In this document: positions 24,482-32,727 of the stretch, in pieces
Layout: each line of letters begins with the position of its first letter
How positions within the stretch are numbered: position 1 is the first letter of the stretch
Assembly (NCBI GenBank): GCA_035544675.1
Contig: DATKCA010000206.1
Span: 1 to 52,301, forward strand
Length of the DNA: 52,301 nt
Source of the DNA: DATKCA01 sp035544675
GTDB taxonomy: Bacteria; Acidobacteriota; Thermoanaerobaculia; Gp7-AA8
Direction of reading: 5' to 3'
Position numbers and translations under genes: made by a program
The notes under the pieces: generated by a model
Databases searched by the model: none
Told to the model about the DNA's origin: nothing
Seen by the model: only the letters and a program-made list of their open reading frames with translations

Positions 24482-25931
24482 GCGTGGGCTCGACGGACCG
24501 GATAGCCCTGATATTCACCGGCGGGCCGGCCCGGCGCTTGGCCACGATTCGGATCGAGCCTGAACTGACCAGGAGGGGGTCGGGCACGAGACGCAGCAGA
24601 CCGCGGACGAGCGGCGCGATCACCGGCCAGCGGTTCGCCGCCAGATGGCGCAGGAACTTGTGATCGCGATATTCGAAGTCGGGACCGATCGCGTCGATCT
24701 CGAATCCGGAATGCTCCAGCAGCTCGATCAGCGCCGAGCGCGAGTAGAGTATCAGGTGCGTGCGGAAGTTCTGCGGCATTCGTTTTCGCTCCGTCAGCAG
24801 ATAGAGCAGCCCTTCCGTGTCGAACGTGGTGAGGAACAGGATCCCGCCCGGCTTGAGAAGGTCCTTCATCCTGCCGAGAGCGTCGTGAGGATCGGCCATG
24901 TTCTCGAAGACGTGGAAAAGAGCGATGGCGTCGAATGCCGGCCCGGTGTTCACGAAGTTCTGCAGCGTCGAGCAGTAAACCTCCAGCCCGCGCGATCGCG
25001 CGTGTCGCGCCACCGTCGGCGCGCGATCGATGGCCACGTACTCGAACTCCTGGGCGGCGGCGCTGCCGAAGCTCCCGTCTCGCACGCCGATCTCCAGGAC
25101 GCGCGCGCGCGCCGTGAGCTGCTTTCGCAGCACGGAGACGCGGCGCACGCTCGTTAGCGTTCGAGCCGATTCGGAGTGAGGATGCTCCACTCCATCAGTC
25201 ACCGGCAGATGTGGACGGAGGACTCGGCGAACCGGATGCGTCCCCTCTTCCTCGGCGAACTGGTTGAGGTACCTGCACTTACATCGGCGGCAGGCTCGGA
25301 CCACGTTCCCCGGAATCTGCGCGCACGTCCACACTTCGGACGAGAAGCACACCGGGCAGCGCCGCGCCGTTCTGTAAGCGCCGCGCCGGTCGTTCAACCG
25401 GATGCGGATCGATGCGACGAGAGCCTCGATCGGACCGAAAGCCGGCCGCACGGAAGGCGCATCGACGGTCAGACGCTCGATCCGGAAACCGTACTTTCCG
25501 GCCAGGAATGCGATCTCGAGGTCGCACGACTGGTCGAGGAGCTTCGTCTCGTTGATCACCAGCTTCGCGGCCGCTGCGGCCAGCGCCTTCAGCCGCAGCG
25601 ATGGATCGGGTGCGTGTTCCGAACCTCTGGATCTCGATGTCTTCGCGAACACGATGTCGGTACCGCCCGACTCGATGAGGGCTGCGAAATCACCGATTGC
25701 GCTGACGGCGTACGGAAGCGCAGCGTCTGCGATGACGATCACGCTGCCGGTCGCATCAGCCGCCCCTTTTCGAACCGCAGCGCCGTATGTCGCCCCCTCG
25801 GGCGTGAGGATCTCGAACGGCAACCCGGTCGTCTCCAGATACTCGGCGATGCGACGGCGGGCCGCTTCCACGGCAGCGCGGGCGCCGGCCAGCGGCACCA
25901 CCACCGAAACGCTGGCCGGAGGGCCCGTCAT
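24471..25931 (-). CDS. Degenerate GT-A domain / zinc ribbon / methyltransferase fusion
   Basis: The 486-aa protein has an unusual three-part build. Residues 1-185 look like a GT2 GT-A fold (VSVVVPLAGARAAV, GSVIVIADAALPYAV) whose metal-binding DxD is not intact. Residues about 192-217 are a zinc ribbon with two Cys pairs, CPVC and CRRC. From about 245 to 430 is a class I methyltransferase: VLEIGVRDGSFGSAA, YVAIDRAP, LFHVFENMADPHDAL, LLKPGGILFLTTFDTEG. Zinc ribbon plus methyltransferase pairs occur in sugar C-methyltransferases. It lies 13 bases after the GT2 gene, inside the wzt operon, so a role in sugar or terminal cap modification is likely. Confidence 0.8.
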   Translation of the reverse strand: MTGPPASVSVVVPLAGARAAVEAARRRIAEYLETTGLPFEILTPEGATYGAAVRKGAADATGSVIVIADAALPYAVSAIGDFAALIESGGTDIVFAKTSRSRGSEHAPDPSLRLKALAAAAAKLVINETKLLDQSCDLEIAFLAGKYGFRIERLTVDAPSVRPAFGPIEALVASIRIRLNDRRGAYRTARRCPVCFSSEVWTCAQIPGNVVRACRRCKCRYLNQFAEEEGTHPVRRVLRPHLPVTDGVEHPHSESARTLTSVRRVSVLRKQLTARARVLEIGVRDGSFGSAAAQEFEYVAIDRAPTVARHARSRGLEVYCSTLQNFVNTGPAFDAIALFHVFENMADPHDALGRMKDLLKPGGILFLTTFDTEGLLYLLTERKRMPQNFRTHLILYSRSALIELLEHSGFEIDAIGPDFEYRDHKFLRHLAANRWPVIAPLVRGLLRLVPDPLLVSSGSIRIVAKRRAGPPVNIRAIRSVEPTHAR

Positions 25932-25944
25932 ACCGAGATTCTAA

Positions 25945-26985
25945 TCAACTCCGCCGCCGCACATAGGTCCCCCGCACGCGGCCGGTGTGCCTGTCGACCA
26001 CGCGGAGAAACAGCCGGTCGCCACGATAGGTGCTCCAGACCTCGTCGGGAAGGGTCACGGCGTTCGATGCCGGAAAATGGCCGGCCGCGGTCGTGAAGGA
26101 GGGCAGCGGAGACGCCTCGACGACGAGATCGCCTGAGTCGAGCTCGACCGGTCCGGACAACTCGAGGGGCGGGAGCGTCCGCGGCGGGCGCTCGATCGAC
26201 TTCAGCAGGCGCGCCATCGCCACGCCGCTCCACTTCTCGAGGTAACGCCGCTCAGACTCGACGAACAGAGACGCGCTGCGCGAAGGCTCTCCGCCGGCGC
26301 TTTGATTGAAGAGGTGGCGGCAGCGCGCCGAGGGAACATAGACGATCCTCCCGCCGCGTCCTGCAACCCGCCGGAGGAAGTCGGTCTCCTCGAAGTAGAG
26401 CGGGAAGCGCTCGTCGAAGCCGCCCAGCGAATCGAAAATGCCCGCCCGAATGGCCATCACCGCGCCGGAAATGGCCCGGACGGCCGTTGTCTCGCTCAGC
26501 AACCAGAAGCGCAGTCGCGATCGGAAACGCCTCCTGTCCCGCCAGGCGGACCAGAGCGACACGCGGCTGCTCAGCGCCTCATCGAGCTTCTCCGCTGCGG
26601 TGACGAGGTCGGCAGGCGGCAGCATCCACTCCCCGCGCGTGTCCCAGGAGAGCGCCGGCCCCGCCACAGCCGCTCCGGATGCTGCCAGGGCCGCGGCCAG
26701 TTCGTCGATGGCCCGAGGCCCGAAGACGACGTCGGGATTCGCGATGACGAGGACCTCGCCGCGGCATGCCGGGCGGCCGCGATTGATGCCGGCCGCGTAT
26801 CCGAGGTTGCGCTCCGCGACGAGGACGGTGTCGGCATGCCCTTCGAGCGACTCTGCCTCGGCGGCGTCGCAGCTGTTGTCGACGACGACGACCTCCAGGT
26901 CGCCCGCGGTGGCCGCACGCGCGGAACGAATGGCCTGCACGGCCAGGATCGACGAGCGGTAGTTGATGAGGAGAAGCGAGATCAT
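25945..26985 (-). CDS. GT2 glycosyltransferase
   Basis: The 346-aa enzyme has the GT-A pattern of family 2 rhamnosyl- and related transferases: ISLLLINYRSSILAVQAIRS, VVVVDNSCDAAE, AERNLGYAAGINRG, donor/metal site VLVIANPDVVFG, RAISGAVMAIRAG and FPLYFEETDFLRRV. A C-terminal extension of about 80 residues carries beta-rich sequence. Its start overlaps the wzt stop (ATGA), linking sugar transfer to export. Confidence 0.9.
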   Translation of the reverse strand: MISLLLINYRSSILAVQAIRSARAATAGDLEVVVVDNSCDAAEAESLEGHADTVLVAERNLGYAAGINRGRPACRGEVLVIANPDVVFGPRAIDELAAALAASGAAVAGPALSWDTRGEWMLPPADLVTAAEKLDEALSSRVSLWSAWRDRRRFRSRLRFWLLSETTAVRAISGAVMAIRAGIFDSLGGFDERFPLYFEETDFLRRVAGRGGRIVYVPSARCRHLFNQSAGGEPSRSASLFVESERRYLEKWSGVAMARLLKSIERPPRTLPPLELSGPVELDSGDLVVEASPLPSFTTAAGHFPASNAVTLPDEVWSTYRGDRLFLRVVDRHTGRVRGTYVRRRS

Positions 26986-28208
26986 CGGCCGGCGGCCGGC
27001 TGTGGGGCTGGCGTTTCCGCCCCGACCTCGTCCCAGCGATGGCGCACGCCGATGAGACCGACTTCGAAGCGCTCGCCGCTCATGGAGAAGCCTGGACGTA
27101 GATCACGGCGGTCGAACACCGTGATCGCATTCTCGTCGCCGGCATATGCGATCAGCGAGTAGTCGCCGCGCGTCAGAGGCATGTCCATGAGCTGCAGCTG
27201 AAGGTCGTATTGGGTGCGCCCGACCAGTGGCGGGACTTTGTCATCGTGAGTGGCCACGGCAAAGCACTGGAGGTCGTCGGCGGAGCGATGAACGCCCACG
27301 AGAACGTGGATGGGCTGCGTGGGATCGTCGGCCTCGATCCGCATCCGTACGATGACGTCATCACCACGGTGAAAGGTCGTCCGGACGCTGCCGGAGCGGT
27401 CGCAGACCACCATTTCCCGGATGCGCACCGGAGTCGATTCGCGGCGCATGCCGCTCTCGTCGGTGCCCGGATGCATGCGGTCGCGCTCGAGCAGAAAGGT
27501 CTCGTATTCGTGGACGACGTCGAGCGCGGGCCCGAAGCGGACGGCGCGCCCGCGGTCCAGCCAGAGCGCTCGGCGGCAGATCGTGCTGATGTAGTAGAGC
27601 GCGTGCGAGCAGAAAAGAATCGTCTTGCCGCGCTCCTGGAACTCCCGGATCTTGTCCGTGCACTTCTTCTGGAAGTGGCCGTCGCCGACGGCCAGCGCTT
27701 CGTCGATGATCAGGATGTCCGGATCGACGTTCACGGCGACGGAAAACGCCAGACGCATGTACATCCCCGACGAGTACGTCTTCACCGGTTGATCGACAAA
27801 GCTGCCGAGCTCCGAGAAGTCGAGGATGGCAGGCAGACGCCTATTCACCTCCTCCGAGGAGAGCCCGAGGATCGTGGCGTTGAGAGCGGCGTTGTCGCGC
27901 CCGCTGAACTCGGGATGAAAACCCGTTCCCAGCTCGAGGATTGACGCGATGGAGCCGTCCGTCATCAGCGTCCCGCTGCTGGGCCGGGCCACACCGGAGA
28001 GGAGCTTCAGCAGCGTGCTCTTGCCCGCACCGTTCTGACCGACGACGCCGACGGTCTCTCCGCGCTGCACATCGAAGGAGACGTCGTCGAGGGCGGCCAG
28101 CCTGCTGTGCCGGGCGCGGCGCGTCACCAGCTCGATCAGCCGGTCCGCAGGCCGCCGGTAGACGCGGTAGTACTTGGAGAGGCCCTCAGCGCTGACGGCG
28201 ATGTCCAT
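26982..28208 (-). CDS. wzt: Polysaccharide ABC exporter ATPase, Wzt type with C-terminal carbohydrate-binding domain
   Basis: Start M7 of the longest frame (28208) fits both the family N-terminus (MDIAVSAEGLSKYY) and a TAGAAT box seven bases upstream. Residues 1-245 are the nucleotide-binding domain: Walker A VVGQNGAGKSTLLKLL, signature YSSGMYMRLAFSVA, Walker B ILIIDEALAVGD, and switch His in LFCSHALYY. Residues about 255-395 are a beta-sandwich like Wzt_C, which in O-antigen exporters binds the chain terminus. The matching permease lies 8.4 kb upstream. Confidence 0.92.
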   Translation of the reverse strand: MDIAVSAEGLSKYYRVYRRPADRLIELVTRRARHSRLAALDDVSFDVQRGETVGVVGQNGAGKSTLLKLLSGVARPSSGTLMTDGSIASILELGTGFHPEFSGRDNAALNATILGLSSEEVNRRLPAILDFSELGSFVDQPVKTYSSGMYMRLAFSVAVNVDPDILIIDEALAVGDGHFQKKCTDKIREFQERGKTILFCSHALYYISTICRRALWLDRGRAVRFGPALDVVHEYETFLLERDRMHPGTDESGMRRESTPVRIREMVVCDRSGSVRTTFHRGDDVIVRMRIEADDPTQPIHVLVGVHRSADDLQCFAVATHDDKVPPLVGRTQYDLQLQLMDMPLTRGDYSLIAYAGDENAITVFDRRDLRPGFSMSGERFEVGLIGVRHRWDEVGAETPAPQPAAGR

Positions 28209-28215
28209 CGGCCAG

Positions 28216-28221
28216 ATTCTA
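28216..28221 (-). promoter_or_regulatory. -10 element seven bases before wzt ATG
   Basis: The complement reads TAGAAT, then ctggccg and ATG. It lies immediately after the terminator of the upstream PKD gene, so wzt and following genes probably have their own, nearly leaderless start. No clear -35. Confidence 0.45.
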
Positions 28222-28257
28222 CGCAAAACAGAAGTGGCGGGCCCGGAGGCCCGCCAC
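28222..28257 (-). terminator. Intrinsic terminator of the PKD-protein gene
   Basis: GTGGCGGGCC at 28234-28243 pairs with GGCCCGCCAC at 28248-28257 (10 bp, loop CGGA). In the leftward direction it is followed by a T-rich tract (ttctgttttg). It lies 26 bases after the stop of the gene ending at 28284. Confidence 0.8.
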
Positions 28258-28283
28258 CTGATACGGATTCAATGGACTGCTCG

Positions 28284-31200
28284 TCAGTGCCTGACGCCGC
28301 GGCGTCGGGCCGGCTTGTCGATCTGGCCCGGCTTCTCGCTGTGGCTCTTCAGCGCGCGGCCGAGGTTGTCGTAGACGGTCAACGTCACGGTGTAGTCGCC
28401 ATCCTGTGCGTAGATGTGCGAGGTCATGCCGTTCGGCCCGTCGATCGTATCGCCCTTGCCGTCGCCGAAATCCCATACCCAGCGTGAGACGAGCTCGATG
28501 GGCGACGCCTCCGGAATGAAGACATAGCCGTTGGCCACGCCGGGAATCACCATGCTGCTGAAGTCGAGGTCGATTTCGGGAAGGATCGGATTCCCGCTGC
28601 CGCCGATCGTGATGGTCTGGTCGAGCACCAGATTCTGGCCGTTGTTGACCGTCAGCTTCACCGGGAAGGTGCCTGCGCCTGAGAAGACATGCTGCACGGT
28701 CTTACCCGTTTTCTGAACGCCGGCGATGTCCCACGTGAACGAATGGTTGCCGCACCCGAAGTCGTAGTTGAAGCCCATGGCCTCGAAGGTGATGGCCTCG
28801 TTCGTGGAGCAGGCGCCGCCGCCGAACTGGTTGCAGCTGTTCGAGGAGTTGCGGTACCCGATGAACACGTTGAGGCCGCTCATCTGCGGGCAGTTGCCAC
28901 TACCCGTGCTCGCGGCGACCGGAACGTTGACGGCCTGCGTGGTGAAGGACTGCGAGCCGTTGGTGATGGTCACCGAGACCGGATAGGTGCCCGCGGACCC
29001 GAAGGACCGTTGCATCGACGATCCGCCGACCTGCGTCGAGCCGGCGAAGTTCCAGGTGTACGTGTGGCTGGCGCAGCTCAGGTTGTAGCCGTTGGTCGAG
29101 ACATTGAACGAGATGTTCTCGCTGACACCGCACGGGTTCCCGTTAAAGCTTCCGCACGATGCTCCACTGTAGGTCAGGAACACGCTGCTGCTGTTCATCT
29201 GGCTGCAGCTCTGGTTGCCGCCGCCGCCACCCACGGTGACGTTCGTCTGCGCGGTGAAGGTCTGCTGGCCGTTGTTGATCGTGACAGTGACGGGGAACGT
29301 GCCGGTCGACGGGAACGACGCCGTCACCTGCTGACCGGTTCTCTGCTGGCCATTGATCGACCAGTTGAAGCTGTGGTTTCCGCAGTTGAAGAAGTAGTTG
29401 AACCCGGTTGCGGTGAACGTGACGGTCTCGCCGACACTGCAGGATCCGCCGAGCGCGTTGCAATTGCTCGAGCTGCCCTGGAAGCCGATGAAGACGTTCG
29501 TCGAGTCCATCTGCGGGCATCCGCCGCCGCCACCACCGCCGCCGCCGCCACCACCACCACCGCCCGTGGTGATGGTGACCGGCTGTGAGAGCGTCAGCGT
29601 CTGCGCGCCGTTAAACACGGCGACGTTGACGGTGTAGCTGCCGGTCGTGCCGTACGCGTGAGGAGCGTCTTTGCCGCTGCCGGTGGAGTTATCGCCGTAG
29701 TTCCAGGAGAACGTGTGCGGCGCACAGCCGAAGTCGTAGGACAGGAACTTCTGCACGGAGAACGGAATGTTTTCGCCGGCGTGGCACGTCGGGTTCGTGG
29801 GATGACATCCCGAGGACGGACCGGAGAAGGAGATGAACAGGTCCGCGGGGCTCATCTGGATGCAGGTGGTCCCGGCGCTTGTAACCGGAACCTGCACTGA
29901 ATACGACTTGCTGAGTCCCTCGCGAGTGGCAGTGACCGTGACGGTGTACGTCACCGGAGCCTGAGTGAAGATCGGTGAGAACGTCGGTCCGGTGCCGGTG
30001 CCGTTGTTGACTGTGCCACCCGTGGCGGTCCAGGCGTACGTCCAACCTGTCGTGCTCGCGCCGGTCTGGGACACCGCTGAGAAGTTGCACGGAGGTCCGC
30101 CGTTGGTGCAGCCGCCGACGATGAGCGGGTCAGGGAAGTTCAGAGGCTCGGTGACGGCGATGCTCTGCGTGAAGCCGGTACAGGCGGCGCTTCCGGTCGT
30201 CGGAGGAGAATTGATCGTTAGACGAACGCGGTAGCCCTGGGTCAGAAGACTGTCGGTCGATACTGAGAATGAGCCGATGGGGAATCCGCTCGCGACGCCC
30301 GGCGTACTGACAACCTGGCCATTGGCATCGAGCAGCTCCCACTGATGCGAGAACGACGTGAGCGGCGCGACGATCGGTTGTGATGTGACGCGTGAGGTAC
30401 TCGTGAAGGTCAGAGTGCTGCCTATCACCGCCGGCGTTCCGATGGCGGCCGCAAACGGCCAGGCTCCGAACCGGAAACCGGTCGAGCCGTTCGAGGCCGG
30501 AGTCAGCCCGACCGGGTAGAGAGTGCCGATGGTCGAACCCGGCGTGACATAGGGGCCGTAGTGGGCCGCGAAGTTCAGCGTGTTCGCGCCGCAGTCGCCG
30601 ATGGGGATAGTCGTTGTCGGCGCCGTGTTCACGGTTCCGGTCTCGAATCCCCACTGCACGTAGTGGCCGGCGACGTCGCCGTCCGAGGCGTCGAAGAACG
30701 AGTCTCCCACGACGATCGGAGCCGGCGAGCTGGCGTTCGCCTGCGTGAACAGGAAATTGATGCCGGTGACACCAAACCGCGCCACCGGCGGCTTCAGCGT
30801 GAACGTGGCGCTCGAGCTCGCGGCCGGCGCCGTTCCGGTGATCGTGCGAACTCCGTGAGGCGACGAAGGTGTGAGTCCGGAGTACTGGTGAGAGGCGACC
30901 TGGCCGGTAAACCCGTTTGGATCGGTGTTCGGCTCGGCTCCCGGTGCGGCCTCCGGATTGCCGAAGTTCCAGCTGACCGACTTCGGCTGACCACTTGTCG
31001 TTGCAACGACCGCGACGTCGTCGCCGTAGAAGATGTCGCCGTTCGCGCGGAGCGGCGCGCTCGGATTCACTCCCCCCACCGTCCCCTGAATCGAGACATT
31101 GATCGCATCCTCGGATTTGATCTGGTAGACGTCGCCCAGACCGTACGCGGCGATGATGAGGTACAGCTTCGATCCCACGCGATAAGGCGCTGTGCCGACG

Positions 31201-32495
31201 ACGCCGCTGCGCTGCGGTTTCGAGTGGCCGGTCTGCTGCACGTTGTAATGCTTGTTGAAATAGTTGTTGAGAGGGATCTCCTCGGGGATGCCGTTGACGA
31301 GCTTGTAGAGCTGGACGTTCTCGCCGACGGGAAGCTGCATCCCCAGGACGGAAAGGTGGTCTCCGCCCCAGCGCATGTTGTAGGGCTCGAACTCATACGA
31401 CGTCTGCGTCTGACTCTCGGTGAAGGTTCCGCTCGTGGTGCGCGTGAACGTGCTGAGGATCATCCGCCCGTTCGAATTTTTTCCCGCGGCATAAAAGTTT
31501 GTTCCGTCGGTGGTGATCGCCGAGTACCGGCCTGTTCCCCCGAGGGCGAACGTCTGCTGCGGCCCGCCGCCGGTCGCAATCGAGTCGTGGTTGTAGATGT
31601 AGAGGACCCCGTGCTGAAGACCCGCCAGCGCTGTCTTCGTGCGCGCGTACTTGTTGAGGTAGCGGCCGAATTGACCGGCCGGTGCCGGCGCGGCCGGATT
31701 CGTGACGTCAATAATCCGCATCGCCGGCGACGAGGACGCACCGACGAGCACGTAGTACCGCCCCGCACTGGTCTGGAAGGGGATGATGATGTCGGCGAAG
31801 TCGCCCGGCTCGGTGGACGACTTCTGCTCCTGGAAAATGCTGGCCATCAGGCCGCCGTCCGACGAATAGTCATCGCGGGCGATGCCCCAGCTGAAGTACG
31901 AATACGCCATGTAGATATAGCCGCGATCGTCAAACTCGAAGCCGAGAAGGCGTTCCTGGCCGTCGATGATGGGAGTGATCCATTTCACGGGAGAGGTCGG
32001 CGTGTTCTCAGCGTAGAAGAACTTGTTCCACTTGAGGAAGTACTCCGCCTCGCCGCCGGGATGCTGGTTTCCGGGGATCCCGATCTGTTGCGAGTTGGTG
32101 AGCACCTCGCGCGTCTCCAGCCGGGTGAAAAACGTGTCGAGGTTGTGTGCCGCCACGGAGCTGCCCAGGGCGATGTAGATTCGGTTTTTCTCGGGATTCA
32201 GCGTTAAACCGTACACACGCGCAGTGCGAAACGTCTGCTGCCAGTCGCGGGTGAAAACTGAATCGGCATAGCGGCCGGTGAAGGCGACGATCGGATCCGA
32301 GTAGAAGTAGGGAGGATCGCCGAGGACCGGCTCGTTCGTCGTCTGATCGTAGCTGGTGCGGGCGGACGGACATCCGGGGCACGAGACCATCGCTCCACCG
32401 GGCGGAGTGGGCAACGGAAACCCCTGAGCAAACATGCTTCCGGCCATTCCGGTGATCGCAATCACGGCAGCCGCTACGTAGAAGAATCTCTTCAC
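28284..32495 (-). CDS. Large secreted protein with four Cys-rich PKD-like repeats
   Basis: GTG at 32495, with GGGAGG six bases upstream, gives a signal peptide (KRFFYVAAAVIAITGMAGSMFAQG) and a 1403-aa exported protein; the ORF is open further upstream but without an export signal. The first 520 residues are a beta-rich domain with no named match. PKD/Ig-like modules follow. Four tandem repeats begin with C-x-Q-M at complement positions 29864, 29519, 29207 and 28892, spaced 115, 104 and 105 residues. Each holds further cysteines and a [FS]xC[GA]xH[ST][FY]xW motif. A 15-glycine run (29520-29564) joins repeats 1 and 2. A last PKD (WVWDFGDGKGDT) and a basic tail ARRRGVRH end it. It is likely a cell-surface or released adhesion/binding protein. 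Confidence 0.85.
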   Translation of the reverse strand: MKRFFYVAAAVIAITGMAGSMFAQGFPLPTPPGGAMVSCPGCPSARTSYDQTTNEPVLGDPPYFYSDPIVAFTGRYADSVFTRDWQQTFRTARVYGLTLNPEKNRIYIALGSSVAAHNLDTFFTRLETREVLTNSQQIGIPGNQHPGGEAEYFLKWNKFFYAENTPTSPVKWITPIIDGQERLLGFEFDDRGYIYMAYSYFSWGIARDDYSSDGGLMASIFQEQKSSTEPGDFADIIIPFQTSAGRYYVLVGASSSPAMRIIDVTNPAAPAPAGQFGRYLNKYARTKTALAGLQHGVLYIYNHDSIATGGGPQQTFALGGTGRYSAITTDGTNFYAAGKNSNGRMILSTFTRTTSGTFTESQTQTSYEFEPYNMRWGGDHLSVLGMQLPVGENVQLYKLVNGIPEEIPLNNYFNKHYNVQQTGHSKPQRSGVVGTAPYRVGSKLYLIIAAYGLGDVYQIKSEDAINVSIQGTVGGVNPSAPLRANGDIFYGDDVAVVATTSGQPKSVSWNFGNPEAAPGAEPNTDPNGFTGQVASHQYSGLTPSSPHGVRTITGTAPAASSSATFTLKPPVARFGVTGINFLFTQANASSPAPIVVGDSFFDASDGDVAGHYVQWGFETGTVNTAPTTTIPIGDCGANTLNFAAHYGPYVTPGSTIGTLYPVGLTPASNGSTGFRFGAWPFAAAIGTPAVIGSTLTFTSTSRVTSQPIVAPLTSFSHQWELLDANGQVVSTPGVASGFPIGSFSVSTDSLLTQGYRVRLTINSPPTTGSAACTGFTQSIAVTEPLNFPDPLIVGGCTNGGPPCNFSAVSQTGASTTGWTYAWTATGGTVNNGTGTGPTFSPIFTQAPVTYTVTVTATREGLSKSYSVQVPVTSAGTTCIQMSPADLFISFSGPSSGCHPTNPTCHAGENIPFSVQKFLSYDFGCAPHTFSWNYGDNSTGSGKDAPHAYGTTGSYTVNVAVFNGAQTLTLSQPVTITTGGGGGGGGGGGGGGGCPQMDSTNVFIGFQGSSSNCNALGGSCSVGETVTFTATGFNYFFNCGNHSFNWSINGQQRTGQQVTASFPSTGTFPVTVTINNGQQTFTAQTNVTVGGGGGNQSCSQMNSSSVFLTYSGASCGSFNGNPCGVSENISFNVSTNGYNLSCASHTYTWNFAGSTQVGGSSMQRSFGSAGTYPVSVTITNGSQSFTTQAVNVPVAASTGSGNCPQMSGLNVFIGYRNSSNSCNQFGGGACSTNEAITFEAMGFNYDFGCGNHSFTWDIAGVQKTGKTVQHVFSGAGTFPVKLTVNNGQNLVLDQTITIGGSGNPILPEIDLDFSSMVIPGVANGYVFIPEASPIELVSRWVWDFGDGKGDTIDGPNGMTSHIYAQDGDYTVTLTVYDNLGRALKSHSEKPGQIDKPARRRGVRH

Positions 32496-32543
32496 TTCAC
32501 CCTCCCAGGAGTCTCTGACGGTGGATTGGAGCAAACAGAAATT

Positions 32544-32549
32544 ATTATA
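32544..32549 (-). promoter_or_regulatory. -10 (TATAAT) of the PKD-protein gene
   Basis: The complement of 32544-32549 is TATAAT in a locally AT-rich stretch. It predicts a leader of about 40 bases carrying the GGGAGG ribosome binding site. A weak -35 (TCGAAA at 17 bases) is possible. Confidence 0.5.
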
Positions 32550-32670
32550 AGCGCAGAAATCGCGGCTTTCGAAAGAAAATTCGTGGCATTCCCCGGCTGC
32601 GGGGAGTCGTCGCTCCGGCCACAGGAACCATTCTGCCGCTGCCACATCTTCCCGCGCAACCTCCCAAGGC

Positions 32671-32703
32671 AAAAAAAAGCGGGCCGGTTTCCCGGCCCGC
32701 TTT
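32671..32703 (-). terminator. Strong intrinsic terminator of the 568-aa secreted protein gene
   Basis: AAAGCGGGCCGG (32676-32687) pairs with CCGGCCCGCTTT (32692-32703), loop tttc. In the leftward direction it is followed by eight Ts (complement of 32671-32678). It sits 24 bases after the gene stop. On the plus strand there is no T-run beyond the stem. Confidence 0.9.
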
Positions 32704-32727
32704 CGCGTACAGCTTAGGTCGATACGA

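Noticed and set aside
30561..32207. 548-aa open frame on the plus strand
   Set aside because: Antisense to the secreted PKD protein, which has a signal peptide, ribosome binding site and domain repeats.
32496..32672. N-terminal extension of 59 residues on the PKD protein
   Set aside because: It contains the -10 region and no ribosome binding site; the GTG at 32495 gives a proper signal peptide and has GGGAGG upstream.
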